Below are positions 25,297-37,377 of a stretch of 64,000 nt of DNA, piece after piece. How positions within the stretch are numbered: position 1 is the stretch's first letter; the number at the start of each line of letters is the position of its first letter. The stretch spans positions 969,399 to 1,033,398 of the forward strand of contig NC_087383.1 in assembly GCF_963675165.1 (NCBI RefSeq), in the 5' to 3' direction. This stretch comes from Halichondria panicea. Lineage: Eukaryota > Porifera > Demospongiae > Suberitida > Halichondriidae. The position numbers were made by a program, and so were the translations under genes. The notes beneath the pieces are model-generated. The model had not been told where the DNA came from. It searched no databases and saw only the letters and a list, made by a program, of their open reading frames with translations.

Positions 25297-28200
25297 CTAC
25301 TGAGAGACCTGGTCACGGTAATATAGTTGGAATGCCGCCCTCAATCCCGAGCCCAGAGCTCCCTGGATCCAGCCGTTAGCGAAAGAGATAGCTTCTCCAG
25401 CGAAAAATATATTTTGCCAGGACCCGAGCATAAGGTAGAGGACACTGATGTACTCACGGGGGCGGAGCATAGCAAATGCCCCAAGGGTGGTGGGATCGTT
25501 AGCCCAGGCCTGTCGCTTGCCAACTTGGAATAGACGTTTAGAATTCGGGTGAATTCGTTCGATCTGATTGACGGCTAGCAGGATGGCTTGATCTTCAGTG
25601 AGCGCTCCCCAGAGTAGAGCCTCGGCTTTCCAAGTGTAGACCATTAGGATGCCTTTCTGGTTGATCAGAGCATTGTCGGGAACACGGAGATGAATCAACG
25701 CACGCATCTCCTCGGAGAGAATAGTGGGGTAGTGGAGCTGTCCAATCGGCATGTTTGTCTTTGAGAAACCACCATCGATGATCGCTCCTGCATCTTCATG
25801 CCAAAACTGCTTGTCGTACTGCAGCATGATCTTGGTGGAGGGACTGTACGAAATATCTTCAATCGCTTTCTGAAATTCCATAGGGAATTGTTCCGGCTGT
25901 GTTCTCGAATCATCACCGTTTATCGATACAATCTCGATCCCACGCAGCACATGCAGAGGCACAGTGAGAATCACAGACCTTCCTTCCTCGACGAAAGGCT
26001 CGCCAGAAGACCTAAAAACACCATGGACTCGCGCAGAAGTGACATTGCCTTTGTTCCAGACCACCTCCACTTTGGTTACCATACGGTTGTAGACAATGAG
26101 CTTCTCCACGCCTCCTTGCCCAGCAAATGCCTCAGGCAGAGCAGAGAGTCCACCATTCAGGCTGTGCATAGCGTCGGACCACCATTTTCCCATCCTATCC
26201 TGCAACACAGCTACGAGACTGACATCTTCAGACAGCGTATAGTTGAAGATATTGTAAGCCGTAATGGCTTCCTCCGGCCATGGCAGAAACGGTTCAAGAC
26301 GGTCGAGGATTGCATCGTACGCTTTCCTGCGGGTGCCGACAATTGGATAAAAGGCAAGTTGAGACTTGATTCCTGTTAGGGTGCTACGAAGGAACGATCC
26401 GAAGGAAAATTGGCACCAATTCTGCGTCCAAATGCTCCACACAATAGCCTGAACAATCCACGGCAGATCCTTTACCCACGAGAGGCGGAGCTTAAGCAGA
26501 TCAACAACCACACCCGCCACGGTTTCGTAGTACTCATCTGCAGGGGTGGAGTGAATAATGACTCATTAGAAATTTCCTGCTACATGCAATCTATTAGACT
26601 GTGGAATACATTAAACAACCAGCCACACTAATGCTACAGGTCTCAGGTTGGTTAAGGCATAATTATTGCCATAAAAATTAATAGTATAATTAATGAAGTG
26701 CCTTATCATTGTGAGATGGCATCATCAATGCTAGCCTCGGTCCCAGGCCGATTTTTTTTTAATAGAACGAAGTTGAAAACCTAGCAATCAATTGGAGACA
26801 GATCGGCCTGGGATCGAGGCTACATCAATGCATGTTTTTGCTCTTTTAATTATATCTTATATGCAGAAAGGGTCAGTATAATAACATTGTTGCCATGGTT
26901 ACTGGCATGTTGTGTGCGTTACCTGTGACCATTCAACTCTTTTGAGAATGCAGCCTCCAATACACAATTTTATGACCTCATCTTAGTATCAAAAGAAAGC
27001 TCACTATAGTACAGTAGGAACTATGTTAGTATTTAGGGCTGCTTTCATATTGCCACTCAATCGAACGTAATCAACATGCAGGTGGCCATTGAGGAGAAAC
27101 GACAACACTGGGTAATATTGTTGCCACGAACAGCTTGAATCGTGGATAGTACATCGTCCAAAGCACTGAAGAGAAACGCCTCCACTCGACACAAATGAAG
27201 ACAGTGTTTCGACATCAAGAGACAATCCAACCTGCTGTGCGACTTCAGAAAGTCTCTGCACAATTCCTAACCTTACATCTGTCGATGCTAGTTCAGGAAC
27301 TTGGACACTCATGCTGATTGTACTGGGACTGAGGTCTGTCTGCACACTTGCGCTGATTGTACTGGGACTGGGGTCTGTCTGCACACTTGCGTTTCTCTCA
27401 TCTACTGAAGTCTGCACTCCTACATGTAGATCCGGTCCTATGCTGGACAAATCTACATCTGGCTCTGTATTTAATATAGTGTGGATTTTGTTATTGTTAA
27501 TTTTTTACTCTGTGTAGCTTACCTAATCTTATTTTCTTGGCTTCAGTTGCAGCTAGAAGTTGGTTTAGTCTTTTCCTGGAAGGCATTCTCACAAAACCAA
27601 AGTCTAGCCAATGTTTTTACTTTGTGTGCATGTGGTTACTACTGCAGCTGCTCATCTACCGTTAGTGCACGCATTGAAATTAAATACGGAGTGCAAGTCT
27701 CAGATTGCACACGTGATCTAAACGGTGCATTTTTGTGGTTAAATTATGTCAATTTGTTACTATGTGCGGTCAGTGGCATTTTTGGTCACAGCTAATGCAC
27801 GCAACAAGATGATAGTAACCATGGTAATAGTGTTATCAAATTTATGTAACAATACATTTTTGTCAAGATAATTATTATACAATAAATCTGAGTTGTATAC
27901 AGTACACTTCATAATGCTGTTTTGCTTAAAATCTACCAATAGTTACCTCGGCTGAGAACACAATAATAATAGTAGTGGATTGCACCAAGAGTTCATTAGT
28001 AAAGGGATAGTGCACAAGGAATGTTCACATTAACATTTTCACTTACTAATTGTGTCGAATTTACTGGTTGCAGGTTTAGAGTTCCAACCAGGCCAGTACT
28101 TGTTGAACATCATCTTTGGGTCCTTGTTCCAATCTGTATATAGTGAGATGATAATTATAGAAAGAAATGCTCACAGTACACCACAAATAATTATTACAAT

Positions 28201-29055
28201 TATATTGACCACAAACAAGAGACACAAAGGCAGCATTTTTAGATGTTGTAGTTACCAGAGATTTGTATGAGGTCTCCGTAGAAGCAGTAGTAGGCGTTGT
28301 CACTTTGGTTACTAAAGGGAACTTGCTTCAGTCCAAACCTTTTCTGAGAGTAGAAATCAGTGAGGTAATGGATTGACTCATTGATTGGACGATCCTCCTT
28401 TGGGGGAAGGGGGATACGCATCGCACCAGCTGCAATAGAAATACAACAATTTAATAGAATGATTAAAGAATGTGCAGTAGTTATGCATGACCATTTTAGT
28501 GCACTGTGCAACATTGAGTTTACCATCAGTGTGGAGTCCACGATCAAAACCATCTTTCATATCGAGTGTCTTCACACGTCCTCCAAAACGCTGACTCATC
28601 TCTAAGATCTTCACGTCCTTGTAGCCGGCTTTTTCCAACTCGTAAGCAGCGGCCATTCCTGACAACCCTGCTCCTACAATGAGCACAGTTCCACTCGGTG
28701 GAGGCTTGGGTTTGCTCGGACCCCATCTCTCAAAAGTAGCCGGTAGACCGTGCTCTGCAATTTCCAAATAAAACTCTCGGAGCAAATCGATCTCTTGCAG
28801 TGATCCAGAATTGTCGGGTGGACAAGTTTTCACATTTGGATCTTTCAAGTAGCGCGGGAGGCTGTCTTGTAGCCAGTCCAGCATCACCCAGAAATGGCTC
28901 TTATTGTGTGTAATCACTTCGGGGATATTCCATGATTGATTTTGTCGATTCTTCTCTCGTCTTTCGCTCAGCTGAGAAAGAATACGCTTGCTGTAAGAGT
29001 GCTCATTGAAGCTGGGAGCTGGCATGAGATCACTAATCTCGACCATTTTCGCCAT
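25297..29055 (-). CDS. FAD-dependent amine oxidase, L-amino-acid-oxidase-like, copy 1
   Basis: Predicted flavoenzyme oxidising an amine or amino acid with release of H2O2. Exons in transcript order: 28524-29055, 28256-28429, 28047-28133, 25297-26537; phases 1,1,1 agree and give 677 residues. The dinucleotide-binding motif [18 protein letters not shown] spans about residues 124-141, with Glu152 at the end of beta-2 and FGGRVKTL at 158-165. The C-terminal FAD motif [21 protein letters not shown] is intact. No signal peptide is visible, so a cytosolic protein is likely. The start [16 protein letters not shown] was chosen because copy 2 conserves MAK...DLMPAPSF; an in-frame ATG exists at 29106. 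The substrate cannot be told from sequence. Confidence 0.85.
26732..26822. repeat. TAGCCTCG-type foldback element
   Basis: Arms TAGCCTCGGTCCCAGGCCGA and TCGGCCTGGGATCGAGGCTA are near-perfect inverted copies around about 50 bp. It lies in intron 3 of oxidase copy 1, just 3' of the nested gene. Confidence 0.75.
27004..27586 (-). CDS. Nested two-exon gene in oxidase intron 3, unknown function
   Basis: Exon 1 (27523-27586) starts [20 protein letters not shown] and ends ATTAG|GTAAGC in phase 1. Exon 2 (27004-27464) begins after TACAG and stays open to a stop at 27004, giving 174 residues. Features are a basic N-terminus, three imperfect repeats around [12 protein letters not shown] (about residues 40-75), and a C-terminal part with CFGRC and [18 protein letters not shown] do not recognise the family. 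VQTD-type acidic repeats after a basic start occur in some transposase-derived proteins, so a TE origin is possible but unproven. Host and nested genes share the strand. Confidence 0.45.
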
Positions 29056-30407
29056 AGTTTTCAGATTCCAATAATTGTAGAATACTCGGACTTCTGACTG
29101 CACCACTTGCAGGCTGCAACTAGATTAAAACAGGGCTGGTTGGTAACAATAGCTTCCAGGGAGAAATCCGATTCCTTACAAGCTAACTTGGTTATGCACT
29201 TCAAAGGACTGGAATGTAATTAGAGAGTAATTAAAAAACAAAAACAGCTGCCTATACAAAATCTGCAGGATGCTTTATGTGCAAACAATGGAAAATCAAA
29301 TGGTCCTTTCGCTGCCATTTCTAAGAAAAACAGTTTAACTATAGAGTTTGTAGGGGGCCCTCTACCATCAACAAATGCTCAGCCAAATGCAACATCCGCC
29401 TATAAATAGGCAACTCTCACATATAACATGCTACTGTATAGTAACAAGAAGCAACACTCATTACTTGGAAACATGCACCGAAGCCACAGAATGCAGCTTG
29501 AAACTGTGAAATGTACAAACAATCCAAACTCACTCAGATATAATATCAGGCACAGAACCAAACGTATTATAAAACAAAAAACACACAAAATCAACATTAT
29601 ACACAGTTTGACATTTACAGGAAAGGGATTATAGATTACCTATATAGATCTATATTATATCTAATACATGTAGTACGCCAAAGTAACTCTTTCTTATGGA
29701 AATTTATGTACAGCAATAAAACCTTGGGAAAGTAAAACTGAGTGGTAGGTAGCAGGAGTAAAGTGCATCCAATAGAGAAATAATATTATAATTTACTCCT
29801 GCCACCTACACCACTGCAGTGGCGTAGGGAAAAAAGTATACCCCCTATAATGAAAAAGTATACCCCTTTGAATTATGGCACTAATATAGCGCCATATATA
29901 TATTCCTTTCAGGTGACTGGCATGTCCTCGTACCCGTCAATATATCACACACAAACCAGTTTTATTATACCGTATAGCGGGTAAGTTTTGTGGGGTAAAA
30001 AATTCGTTCAACTCGAGAAAAGGTGGTTTTCGTGAGTAAAAATTTCGTTTAGTCTCGTGGCTGCACGGCATTCCTACATTCCGATAAGCCACGCCTACGT
30101 TAAAATTTCGTGGAGGTCAGCTTGCCCACGAAAATAACGAATATTTTACCCCACGAAAATTACCCGCTATACGATAATAAACAATACATAGGCTAATTTG
30201 CCCATCCCACCTGTAGCTGCTTTGTAGCATGCAATTAGGGTGGGCGTAATCTCAGTAGAGTACGGTATATGAACTTCAACATTACTCCAAAAATAGCTAT
30301 AATTATGTTATCAGTGTCAAATAAGGAACACACAAATTACTACGTACATGCACACACACTATACTATATATATAATTTCGTTCTGAGTCAGTATTTTCAT
30401 CGATAAT
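29056..30407. other. Intergenic region between tandem oxidase genes
   Basis: About 1.35 kb with no supported gene. It contains the promoter of copy 1, an 18-bp inverted match (GTAGGTAGCAGGAGTAAA / TTTACTCCTGCCACCTAC, 29743-29760 and 29792-29809) and the MITE at 29969-30174. Confidence 0.55.
29969..30174. repeat. ACCGTATAGCG-TIR MITE, copy 3
   Basis: Begins ACCGTATAGCGGGTAAGTTT and ends AAAATTACCCGCTATACGAT, about 206 bp. Subterminal blocks TCGTGG...CCACGAAAAT are also inverted. Confidence 0.75.
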
Positions 30408-33400
30408 CTATTGAGTGACTTGGTCACGATAATATAGTTGGAATGCCGCCCTCAGTCCCGAGCCCAGAGCTCCCTGGATCCAACCGTTAGCCAAAGAGAT
30501 AGCTTCTCCAGCGAAAAATATATTTTGCCAGGAGCCGAGCATGAGATAAAGGACACTGAAGTACTCACGGGGGCGGAGCATAGCAAATGCCCCAAGGGTG
30601 GTGGGATCGTCAGCCCAGGCTTGTCGCTTGCCAACTTGGAATAGACGTTTCGAATTCGGGTGAATTCGTTCGATCTGATTGACGGCTAGCATGATGGCTT
30701 GATCTTCAGTGAGAGCTCCCCAGAGTAGAGCCTCGGCTTTCCAAGTGTAGACCATTAGGATGCCTTTCTGGTCGACTATTGCATTGTCGGGCACACGGAG
30801 ATGAATCAACGCACGCATCTCCTCGGAGAGAATAGTGGGGTAGTGGAGCTGTCCAATCGGCATGTTTGTCTTTGTGAAACCACCATCGATAATCGCTCTT
30901 GCATCTTCATGCCAGAACTGCTTGTCGTACTGCAGCATGATCTTGGTGGAGGGACTGTACGAAATATCTTCAATCGCTTTCTGAAATTCCATAGGGAATT
31001 GTTCCGGCTGTATTCCCGAATTATCACCATCTACCGATACAATCTCAATCCCACGCAGCACATGCAGAGGTACAGTGAGAATCACAGATCTTCCTTCCTC
31101 GACGAAAGGCTCGCCAGAAGACTTAAAAACACCATGGACTCGAGCAGAAGTAACCTTGCCTTCGTTCCAGACCACCTCCACTTTGGTCACCATACGGTTG
31201 TAGACAATGAGCTTCTCCACGCCTCCTTGCCCAGCAAATGCCTCAGGCAGAGCAGAGAGTCCACCATTTAGACTGTGCATATCGTTGGCCCACCATTTTC
31301 CCATCTTCTCCTGCACCTCAGCTACAAGATTGACATCTTCAGACAGTGTATAGTTGAAGATTTTGTAAGCCGTAATGGCTTCCTCTGGCCACGGCAGAAA
31401 TGGTTCTAGACGGTCAAGGATAGCATCGTACTCATTCCTGCGGGGGCCGGCAATTGGATAAAAGGCAAGTTGAGTTTTGATTCCTGTCAGGGTGCTACGG
31501 AGAAACGATCCAAAGGAAAATTGGCCCCAATTCTGATTCCACTCGCTCCACACGCTGGCCTGAATAATCCACGGCTGATCCTTTGCCCACAAGAGACGGA
31601 GCTTAAGCAGATCGATGACCACGTCCGTCACGGCATCGTAGTAGTCATCTGTAAGGGTGGAGTGAATAAAGCATTTGGCTCATTAGAATAATTTCTTGCT
31701 CATGCAATGAACGAGTGGTGCAAGCTGCGCTGTGCTAATGCCTCTCGCTGTTGTTTTGCTTTCGCTCAAAAACTATCAGAAATGCTATTAGAACAGAGAA
31801 GAGTTGAAGAAGAAGCATAATGTTGCGTGTTATTGTTGATTGCTTTTCATAATAAGCTATGGAATGTGCTGACACTAATTAGTTCATTTTTGCTTATCTG
31901 GCTGAAGTCCCATTTTGGTGGCTGTGTGGGCGTTTTTACTATCACTGCCATGTAAAATTGATGATCTTTACAAGGTCACCAAGTTCATTTAGTAGCCATT
32001 TGTTCTAATATAAGGATGCCAAAAGAAAATTTAAAGCATATGCTCTATGATAGAGTAGAGAGGGATTGGAAACGGAAGTACCCTCGAAGTACCATCCGTG
32101 TATCTCCGGGGTTTTAATCGAGGCTTACTTTTTAACACGAGGGCTAAACATGAATAATTCATGAGAATTGTTATGCTGTCTGTAAGAAGTCCACGAGCAG
32201 TTCTGCTGCTAAACATCAACGTTCATCTCATACTTGAGGCCATTTGGGACACAGAACACTATTTAGTTACACAGCCTTAGCTATACCAGGTACTATAGGA
32301 ACACAAGCACGAAAAAGCGCTCTAGCTACTTCACGACAATCAAGATTATATATTTTTCGTTTCCAATTGATACCTACCACCAGGGGGCATGTGATTCAGT
32401 AAAAGGGGTAGCCTCGATTCCAGGCCACACTTCACTCAGGGAAGTGGGCCGAAGAAACTCTTTTAAAGTTGCAGTCACATTCATGATTCATGACTCATGA
32501 GTAAATGAAAGCACTGCAGGTGCTGATGAGAGGAGGTACGACACTCGGTTAAGCTCACGTGGCTGCTATTTCTTGATTAAAGGCAAGAAAGACAAAAAAG
32601 TCGTTAAAAATGCATTCCAATGACGACATTCAGCTGGGTGGCAAGTAAGCGTCTTAAAGGGACAAGTTTAGAGCATAAAACTCAGTGAATTTGTTGCTGG
32701 CTAGTAGCTAGATTTTTATAAGTAGAGATTAGATTTGTTGTAGAACCCAGGCTCAGATGTTGGCAGTGATCCTATCCTGAATGCAGGCACAGAATTACAC
32801 TAAAAACAATAATATCTCAAAATCTAAGTGGTGGTTGAAATTGGTTGAAAAGCTATTTCACATCAGCATAAGCCCAACCACCAACCAGCCTGATCTTAGA
32901 AACGTCAAGTGTATTTCTTAAGATATAGCTATACACGCTAAACTAAATCCACTATCAAAGTACACAGTCTTGAATTATATTCATGCACAAGTTAATGAGA
33001 TTCATCATCCTTTTGGCTAGTCATGTGACTGTGTCGTACCTCCTCTGGCTCAGAAGCAGAGATACAAGTCTCAAAGCCAGCTGTGTGGCGACCTCGAGAA
33101 CAAGCCGCTCATGATATTGAGGCTAGTACAAGAACAAGACTATTGATTGTATATCTCTGCTTTTGAGCAAAATTGGCGAAAATAAAATTTGACCCCCTGC
33201 AAAATAACATTTTAAACTTACAGACACTAAAAACTAGGTTAGAAGTAGGCTGCAAGAGAAGTTTGGAAAAATCCAATTAGTGACCTTAATTAGCTAAGGT
33301 CAAGTGGTTCCAGCCTCCTCTGGCTTTACCGTATCCCTCGTGCGGCTACGCCTCGAGGCATAATAATACACATGCATGCAGTGCTGATTTAGTGAGCTAT

Positions 33401-35062
33401 GGATTGTACATAACATAATTATATAGTGAAGGGTTATTGTGTAAGGAATATATGTTCACATCAATACCGGTATGTCCACTTACTGATTGTTTTGAATTCA
33501 CTGGTTGCAGGTTTAGAGTTCCAACCAGGCCAGTACTTGTTGAACTTCGTCTTTGGGTCCTTGTTCCATTCTGTAGTGAAATGATAAAAAGGAATGCTCA
33601 CACCTACTAGTTATAATGAAAGCACCGCGGGTGCTGATGCCTCGGTGGAGGTGCCAAAGCTACATAACATAAAACTACTAGCTAGCTTTTATACACACAT
33701 TGATTATAATTATCATGATAATCTAATTTTGCTGCATTGTACATGTACATGTAATCGCAGGAAACTCAAATAGTGGGTAATAATCGACCATGATTGTTGT
33801 TAAAAACGATCGATGCCAAACGTTCAAGTCTAAAATTAATGGCTGCAAGTCAGCAGAGCCTTGCAGCTCTCTTCTCACTCTTGCAGCTACCAATAGCTAG
33901 CGTTCTAGTGCAGAGCTAACTACTAAGTAGAGTAGCAACACTCGGTGAACAAGTTTTGCTACGGACTCTTCTGAAAAGGCTGCAATGGCATTCCAAGTAA
34001 GCAAAACTAGGCATAGCCGGCTTAAGCCGGAACGAAGCTTTATTTTGCAAATCCACAAATAGCATGCCAAGAAAACATGACTAGAAGCCTATAGAAACTC
34101 TTACTTGCACTTCATTGATCCTTGAGCAGCTGAAATGGTCTACACACACACACACACAAACACACTACCGTATACCTCACTTGCGCATGCGCACCGAGGC
34201 ATAATTATATTGACCACAAACAAGAAAGACACAAAGGCAGCATTTTTAGATTTTCTAGTTACCAGAGATTTGTATGAGGTCTCCGTAGAAGCTGTAGTAG
34301 GCGTTGTCACTCTGGTTACTAAAGGGAACTTGCTTCAGTCCAAACCTTTTCTGAGAGTAGAAATCAGTGAGGTAATGGATTGACTCATCGATTGGACGAT
34401 CCTGCTTTGGGGGGAGGGGGATACGCATCGCACCAGCTGCAAGAAACACACAGTTAGAATAATAAAAGAAACCACAGAAGTGCAGCAGTGTGCATGCAAA
34501 ATTTAAGTGCACTGTGCAATGTTGCATGATTATTACCATCAGTGTGGAGTCCACGATCAAACCCATCTTTCATATCGAGTGTCTTCACACGTCCTCCATA
34601 GCGCTGACTCATCTCTAAAATCTTCATATCCTTGTAGCCGGCTCTCTCCAACTCGTAAGCGGCGGCCATTCCCGACATCCCTGCTCCCACGATGAGCACA
34701 GTTCCACTCGGCGGGGGCTTGGGTTTGCTCGGGCCCCATCTCTCGAAAGTAGCCGGTAGACCGTGCTCTGCAATTTCCAGATAAAATTCTCGGAGCAGAT
34801 CGATCTCTTGCAGTGATCCAGAATTGTCGGGTTGACCGGTTTTCACATTCGGATCTTTCAAGTAACGTGGGAGGCTGTCTTGAAGCCAGTCTAGATTCAC
34901 CCAGAAATTACTTTTATTGTGCATAATCTGCCCTTCGGGGATATTCCATGATTGACTTCGTCGATTCTTCTCTCGTCTTTCGCTCAATTGAGAAAGGATA
35001 CGCTTGCTGAAAGAGTGCTCATTGAAGCTAGGAGCCGGCATGAGATCGACTAATTTCGCCAT
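30408..35062 (-). CDS. FAD-dependent amine oxidase, L-amino-acid-oxidase-like, copy 2
   Basis: Tandem paralogue of the gene at 25297-29055. Exons: 34537-35062, 34263-34436, 33484-33570, 30408-31648. Exons 2-4 have exactly the same lengths as copy 1 (174, 87, 1241) and all phases match, giving 675 residues; exon 1 is six bases shorter. It keeps [26 protein letters not shown] and [21 protein letters not shown]. The start [13 protein letters not shown] lies just 5' of a region repeated in the downstream cassettes. Intron 3 is expanded (1.8 kb) by repeat debris. Substitutions are mostly conservative, so both copies look functional. Confidence 0.85.
31649..33483. other. Intron 3 of oxidase copy 2
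   Basis: Contains a diverged piece of the repeat found at 51147-52622 (GCTGTGCTAATGCCTCTCGC near 31727), a region at 32045-32090 that matches 46710-46740 inverted or rearranged (AGGGATTGGAAACG), and a TE end ACCGTATCCCTCGTGCGGCT at 33329-33362. No nested gene comparable to 27004-27586 is seen. Confidence 0.5.
33935..34205. repeat. Diverged copy of the 0.8 kb dispersed repeat, in oxidase intron 2
   Basis: Shares AGGCTGCAATGGCATTCCAA, the AAGCCTATAGAA segment and a terminal ACCGTATACCTC...GAGGCATAA with the repeats at 51147-52622 and 60066-60877. Confidence 0.5.
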
Positions 35063-35623
35063 AGCCACGTAATTTCCAATTTCAGTTTCCAATTCAGTGT
35101 AGAATGCTTGGACTGAGCACTATAGCAGGCTGCAACTAAATATATAGGTGCAGCTGCAGGCTGCTTAAAACAGGTTTAAAACAGGGCTGGTAGGTAACTA
35201 ATAATAACTTTGAGGGATTCCTTACAAGTACATTTCCTCTCATAACCTTTTTGCTGTGGTGGTATGCACTTCACATATGGAGGATTGTGTGCAGTCTCTT
35301 ATAGCCTCAATCCCCGAGGCCGTTCCAAGGGCCTGGGATCGAGGCTGAGTCTCTTATTGTTATTAGATCAAAGGCTCCCTTTACTGTGATGGTAATTAGA
35401 AGGCAATTTGATACATGTAAGACTAACCATTCTCTTAATGGACAGAGCCCAAACAGGAATGACTAACCATGCAGCCCCTTTTATTGCCATTTCTAAGAAG
35501 CCACATAATGAAACTTGACAATTTTGTGAATGTAAATTATTGTTTTGAATCCAAATTAACTCACTCAGATATAATAATGGGCACAGAACAATTTTACTGA
35601 TAAATTATACAAAACACACAAAA
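35063..35623. other. Oxidase copy 2 upstream region
   Basis: This 5' flank (GGCTGCAACTAAATATATAG...CAGCTGCAGGCTGCTTAAAA) is repeated beside every downstream oxidase exon-1 fragment, so it marks the original source of the cassette. A TAGCCTCA-type foldback lies at 35302-35347. Confidence 0.6.
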
Positions 35624-35799
35624 TCATAACACTACAGTTTGACATTTCACACTACCGTCCGCACCACAAGAGTACAATCTATACCCCCAGGCAATATTCC
35701 CAGGTCGGTTACGCCTCCTTCTGTCTGTCGGAAGAGTCTGGGCATGGTGTGGAGGCCGGGGTACGAGGCGAGCTCCTCAAATGAATTGCAGTCTAGAAC
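35624..35799 (-). pseudogene. DMXL: DMXL-like terminal exon, frameshifted copy
   Basis: After a TTCGCAG acceptor this reads VLDCNSFEELASYPGLH then LFRQTEGGVTDLGILPGG, matching the intact exon at 39718-39891. It has a 2-base insertion (GGTATAGATT versus GGTAGATT) that destroys the RLYSC...VKCQTVVL ending. Length is 176 instead of 174. Confidence 0.75.
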
Positions 35800-36104
35800 C
35801 TGCGAAGGATGTAAAGGACTTGTGAAACTTACATTCAGAATTAAGCTAGGCATATACTGTACTTGTACTGAATTTGCACAGGTGACACTTATAAATGTGT
35901 ATGGTAAAGAGGTATTATACATGTGCACGTATTATCTGTAAAATTATGGAGGGTGGAAATGCATTATCAAAGCTGTGGTAAACAGGTTTCATAGTAATTC
36001 CATAGGGACAAGATGAAAACAGATTGTGGACAATGGTTGTGGACAATGGTATTAAGGTTTCACTATGCATGCATATTTCATTAACCACAACATCTAGTCA
36101 AACT

Positions 36105-36322
36105 ACCGTATTACTAGAATGTTTTGCGAGCATCAAACAATTGCGAACTTTGCGACGGTTGATCAATTCGCAACAATTAAATCCGCAAAACCTAAATTAT
36201 TACTAGTAAATACACATGATATTTTCCAGAACGCAATAGTTAGATCGCAAAAGGTCAAATTTTCTGCTGATTTAGCTAATTTGCGAAGGTTTTTCACCAG
36301 CAAAATATTCTAGTAATACGGT
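36105..36322. repeat. TACCGTATTACTAGAATG-TIR element
   Basis: Left end ACCGTATTACTAGAATGTTT and right end AAATATTCTAGTAATACGGT are inverted repeats around about 180 bp. Internal TTGCGA / TCGCAA motifs also pair. This is a MITE, distinct from the ACCGTATAGCG family. Confidence 0.75.
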
Positions 36323-36530
36323 AGCTTGTAAACACATTTCCAACACGTGCAATTAGCTCTAATTGCAAACAGTGCATGCTAAATACAGTGTGTGGAGTAT
36401 ATTTGATGTAACAGCTAGTACCCACACCCACACACCAAACACTAAACAGCTACCAAATGCATTTAATATCGGACAATCCTTATAACCTCTCAAAGTTAGC
36501 TACCAAAACAAGCCTACCCACACCCACCCC

Positions 36531-36698
<168 letters not shown>

Positions 36699-36699
36699 T

Positions 36700-36822
36700 A
36701 ATGTCCTATCAGCAGGGCCAGTGGCATTAAAGCCATCGATATCGTCCACGACGATCCTGTTGACAGCTGAGCTATGAACTATCAGACTCTGTAGCAGACA
36801 CATTTGCCTCAGGTCGAATATT
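36700..36822 (-). pseudogene. DMXL: DMXL-like WD40 exon fragment
   Basis: Encodes QMCLLQSLIVHSSAVNRIVV and DDIDGFNATGPAD. The intact exon at 40041-40258 reads DDIDGFIATGSADGDIK. The fragment lacks the 5' half and the donor, and Ile-to-Asn and Ser-to-Pro changes break the WD-repeat core. Confidence 0.7.
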
Positions 36823-36980
36823 ATATGGCATAATTATAATGTAGGGTTCACAACACTTGACTTTGTTGGCAAAAGTGTGTCTCACAGGAATGCTCTTTAT
36901 TATATTATTATCGTACATTTTTGGGTACAGTGAAACAAAATTAACCTATATATCAGTAGCACAAAAATGAACCAATCCAA

Positions 36981-37122
36981 TAAAGCGAAATCCTTTGTTT
37001 CCATCTGGAGTGAATCGGACGCTGGCCCCAGAGCCCGGGTAAATCTGGATGGAGACTGGCCGAGGGTTACCAAACTCCCACATCACCATGGAGCCATCCA
37101 TATACAGCCAGTTAGATCTGAG
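36981..37122 (-). pseudogene. DMXL: DMXL-like WD40 exon fragment (exon a copy)
   Basis: Matches the exon at 41113-41243 (GS.VMWEFGNPRPVS, GASV) but carries indels, for example CCATATACAGCC versus CCATACAGCC, so the frame is broken. It lies antisense, 255 bp 5' of RING-MATH copy A. Confidence 0.65.
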
Positions 37123-37377
37123 CAGGTGTGGGGGAATATAATGTTATTGTTGAGGGATAAGGTATGATTATGGTTATGTTGCTAAGAGACAAAGCTAGGA
37201 GGCGTATTTCAATGAATTTAGTTAAAGACACACCCAGTTTTGTGTAAGACACAGTTAGCAGGTAAACATTAAATAGTGTACAATGCCTGTGTTTGTGGTG
37301 TAAACTGTACAGTAACATTGCTAATACAACTGATAACATATTCATAACTATACTGGTTTCTACAGCTGGCTGGAGAA

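Noticed and set aside
25798-26379. 193-codon plus-strand ORF over oxidase exon 4 (and a matching one at 30801)
   Set aside because: Antisense to a conserved flavoenzyme exon; the coding signal is on the minus strand.
29056-29106. Upstream ATG for oxidase copy 1
   Set aside because: In frame but not conserved in copy 2; the aligned MAK start at 29055 is preferred.
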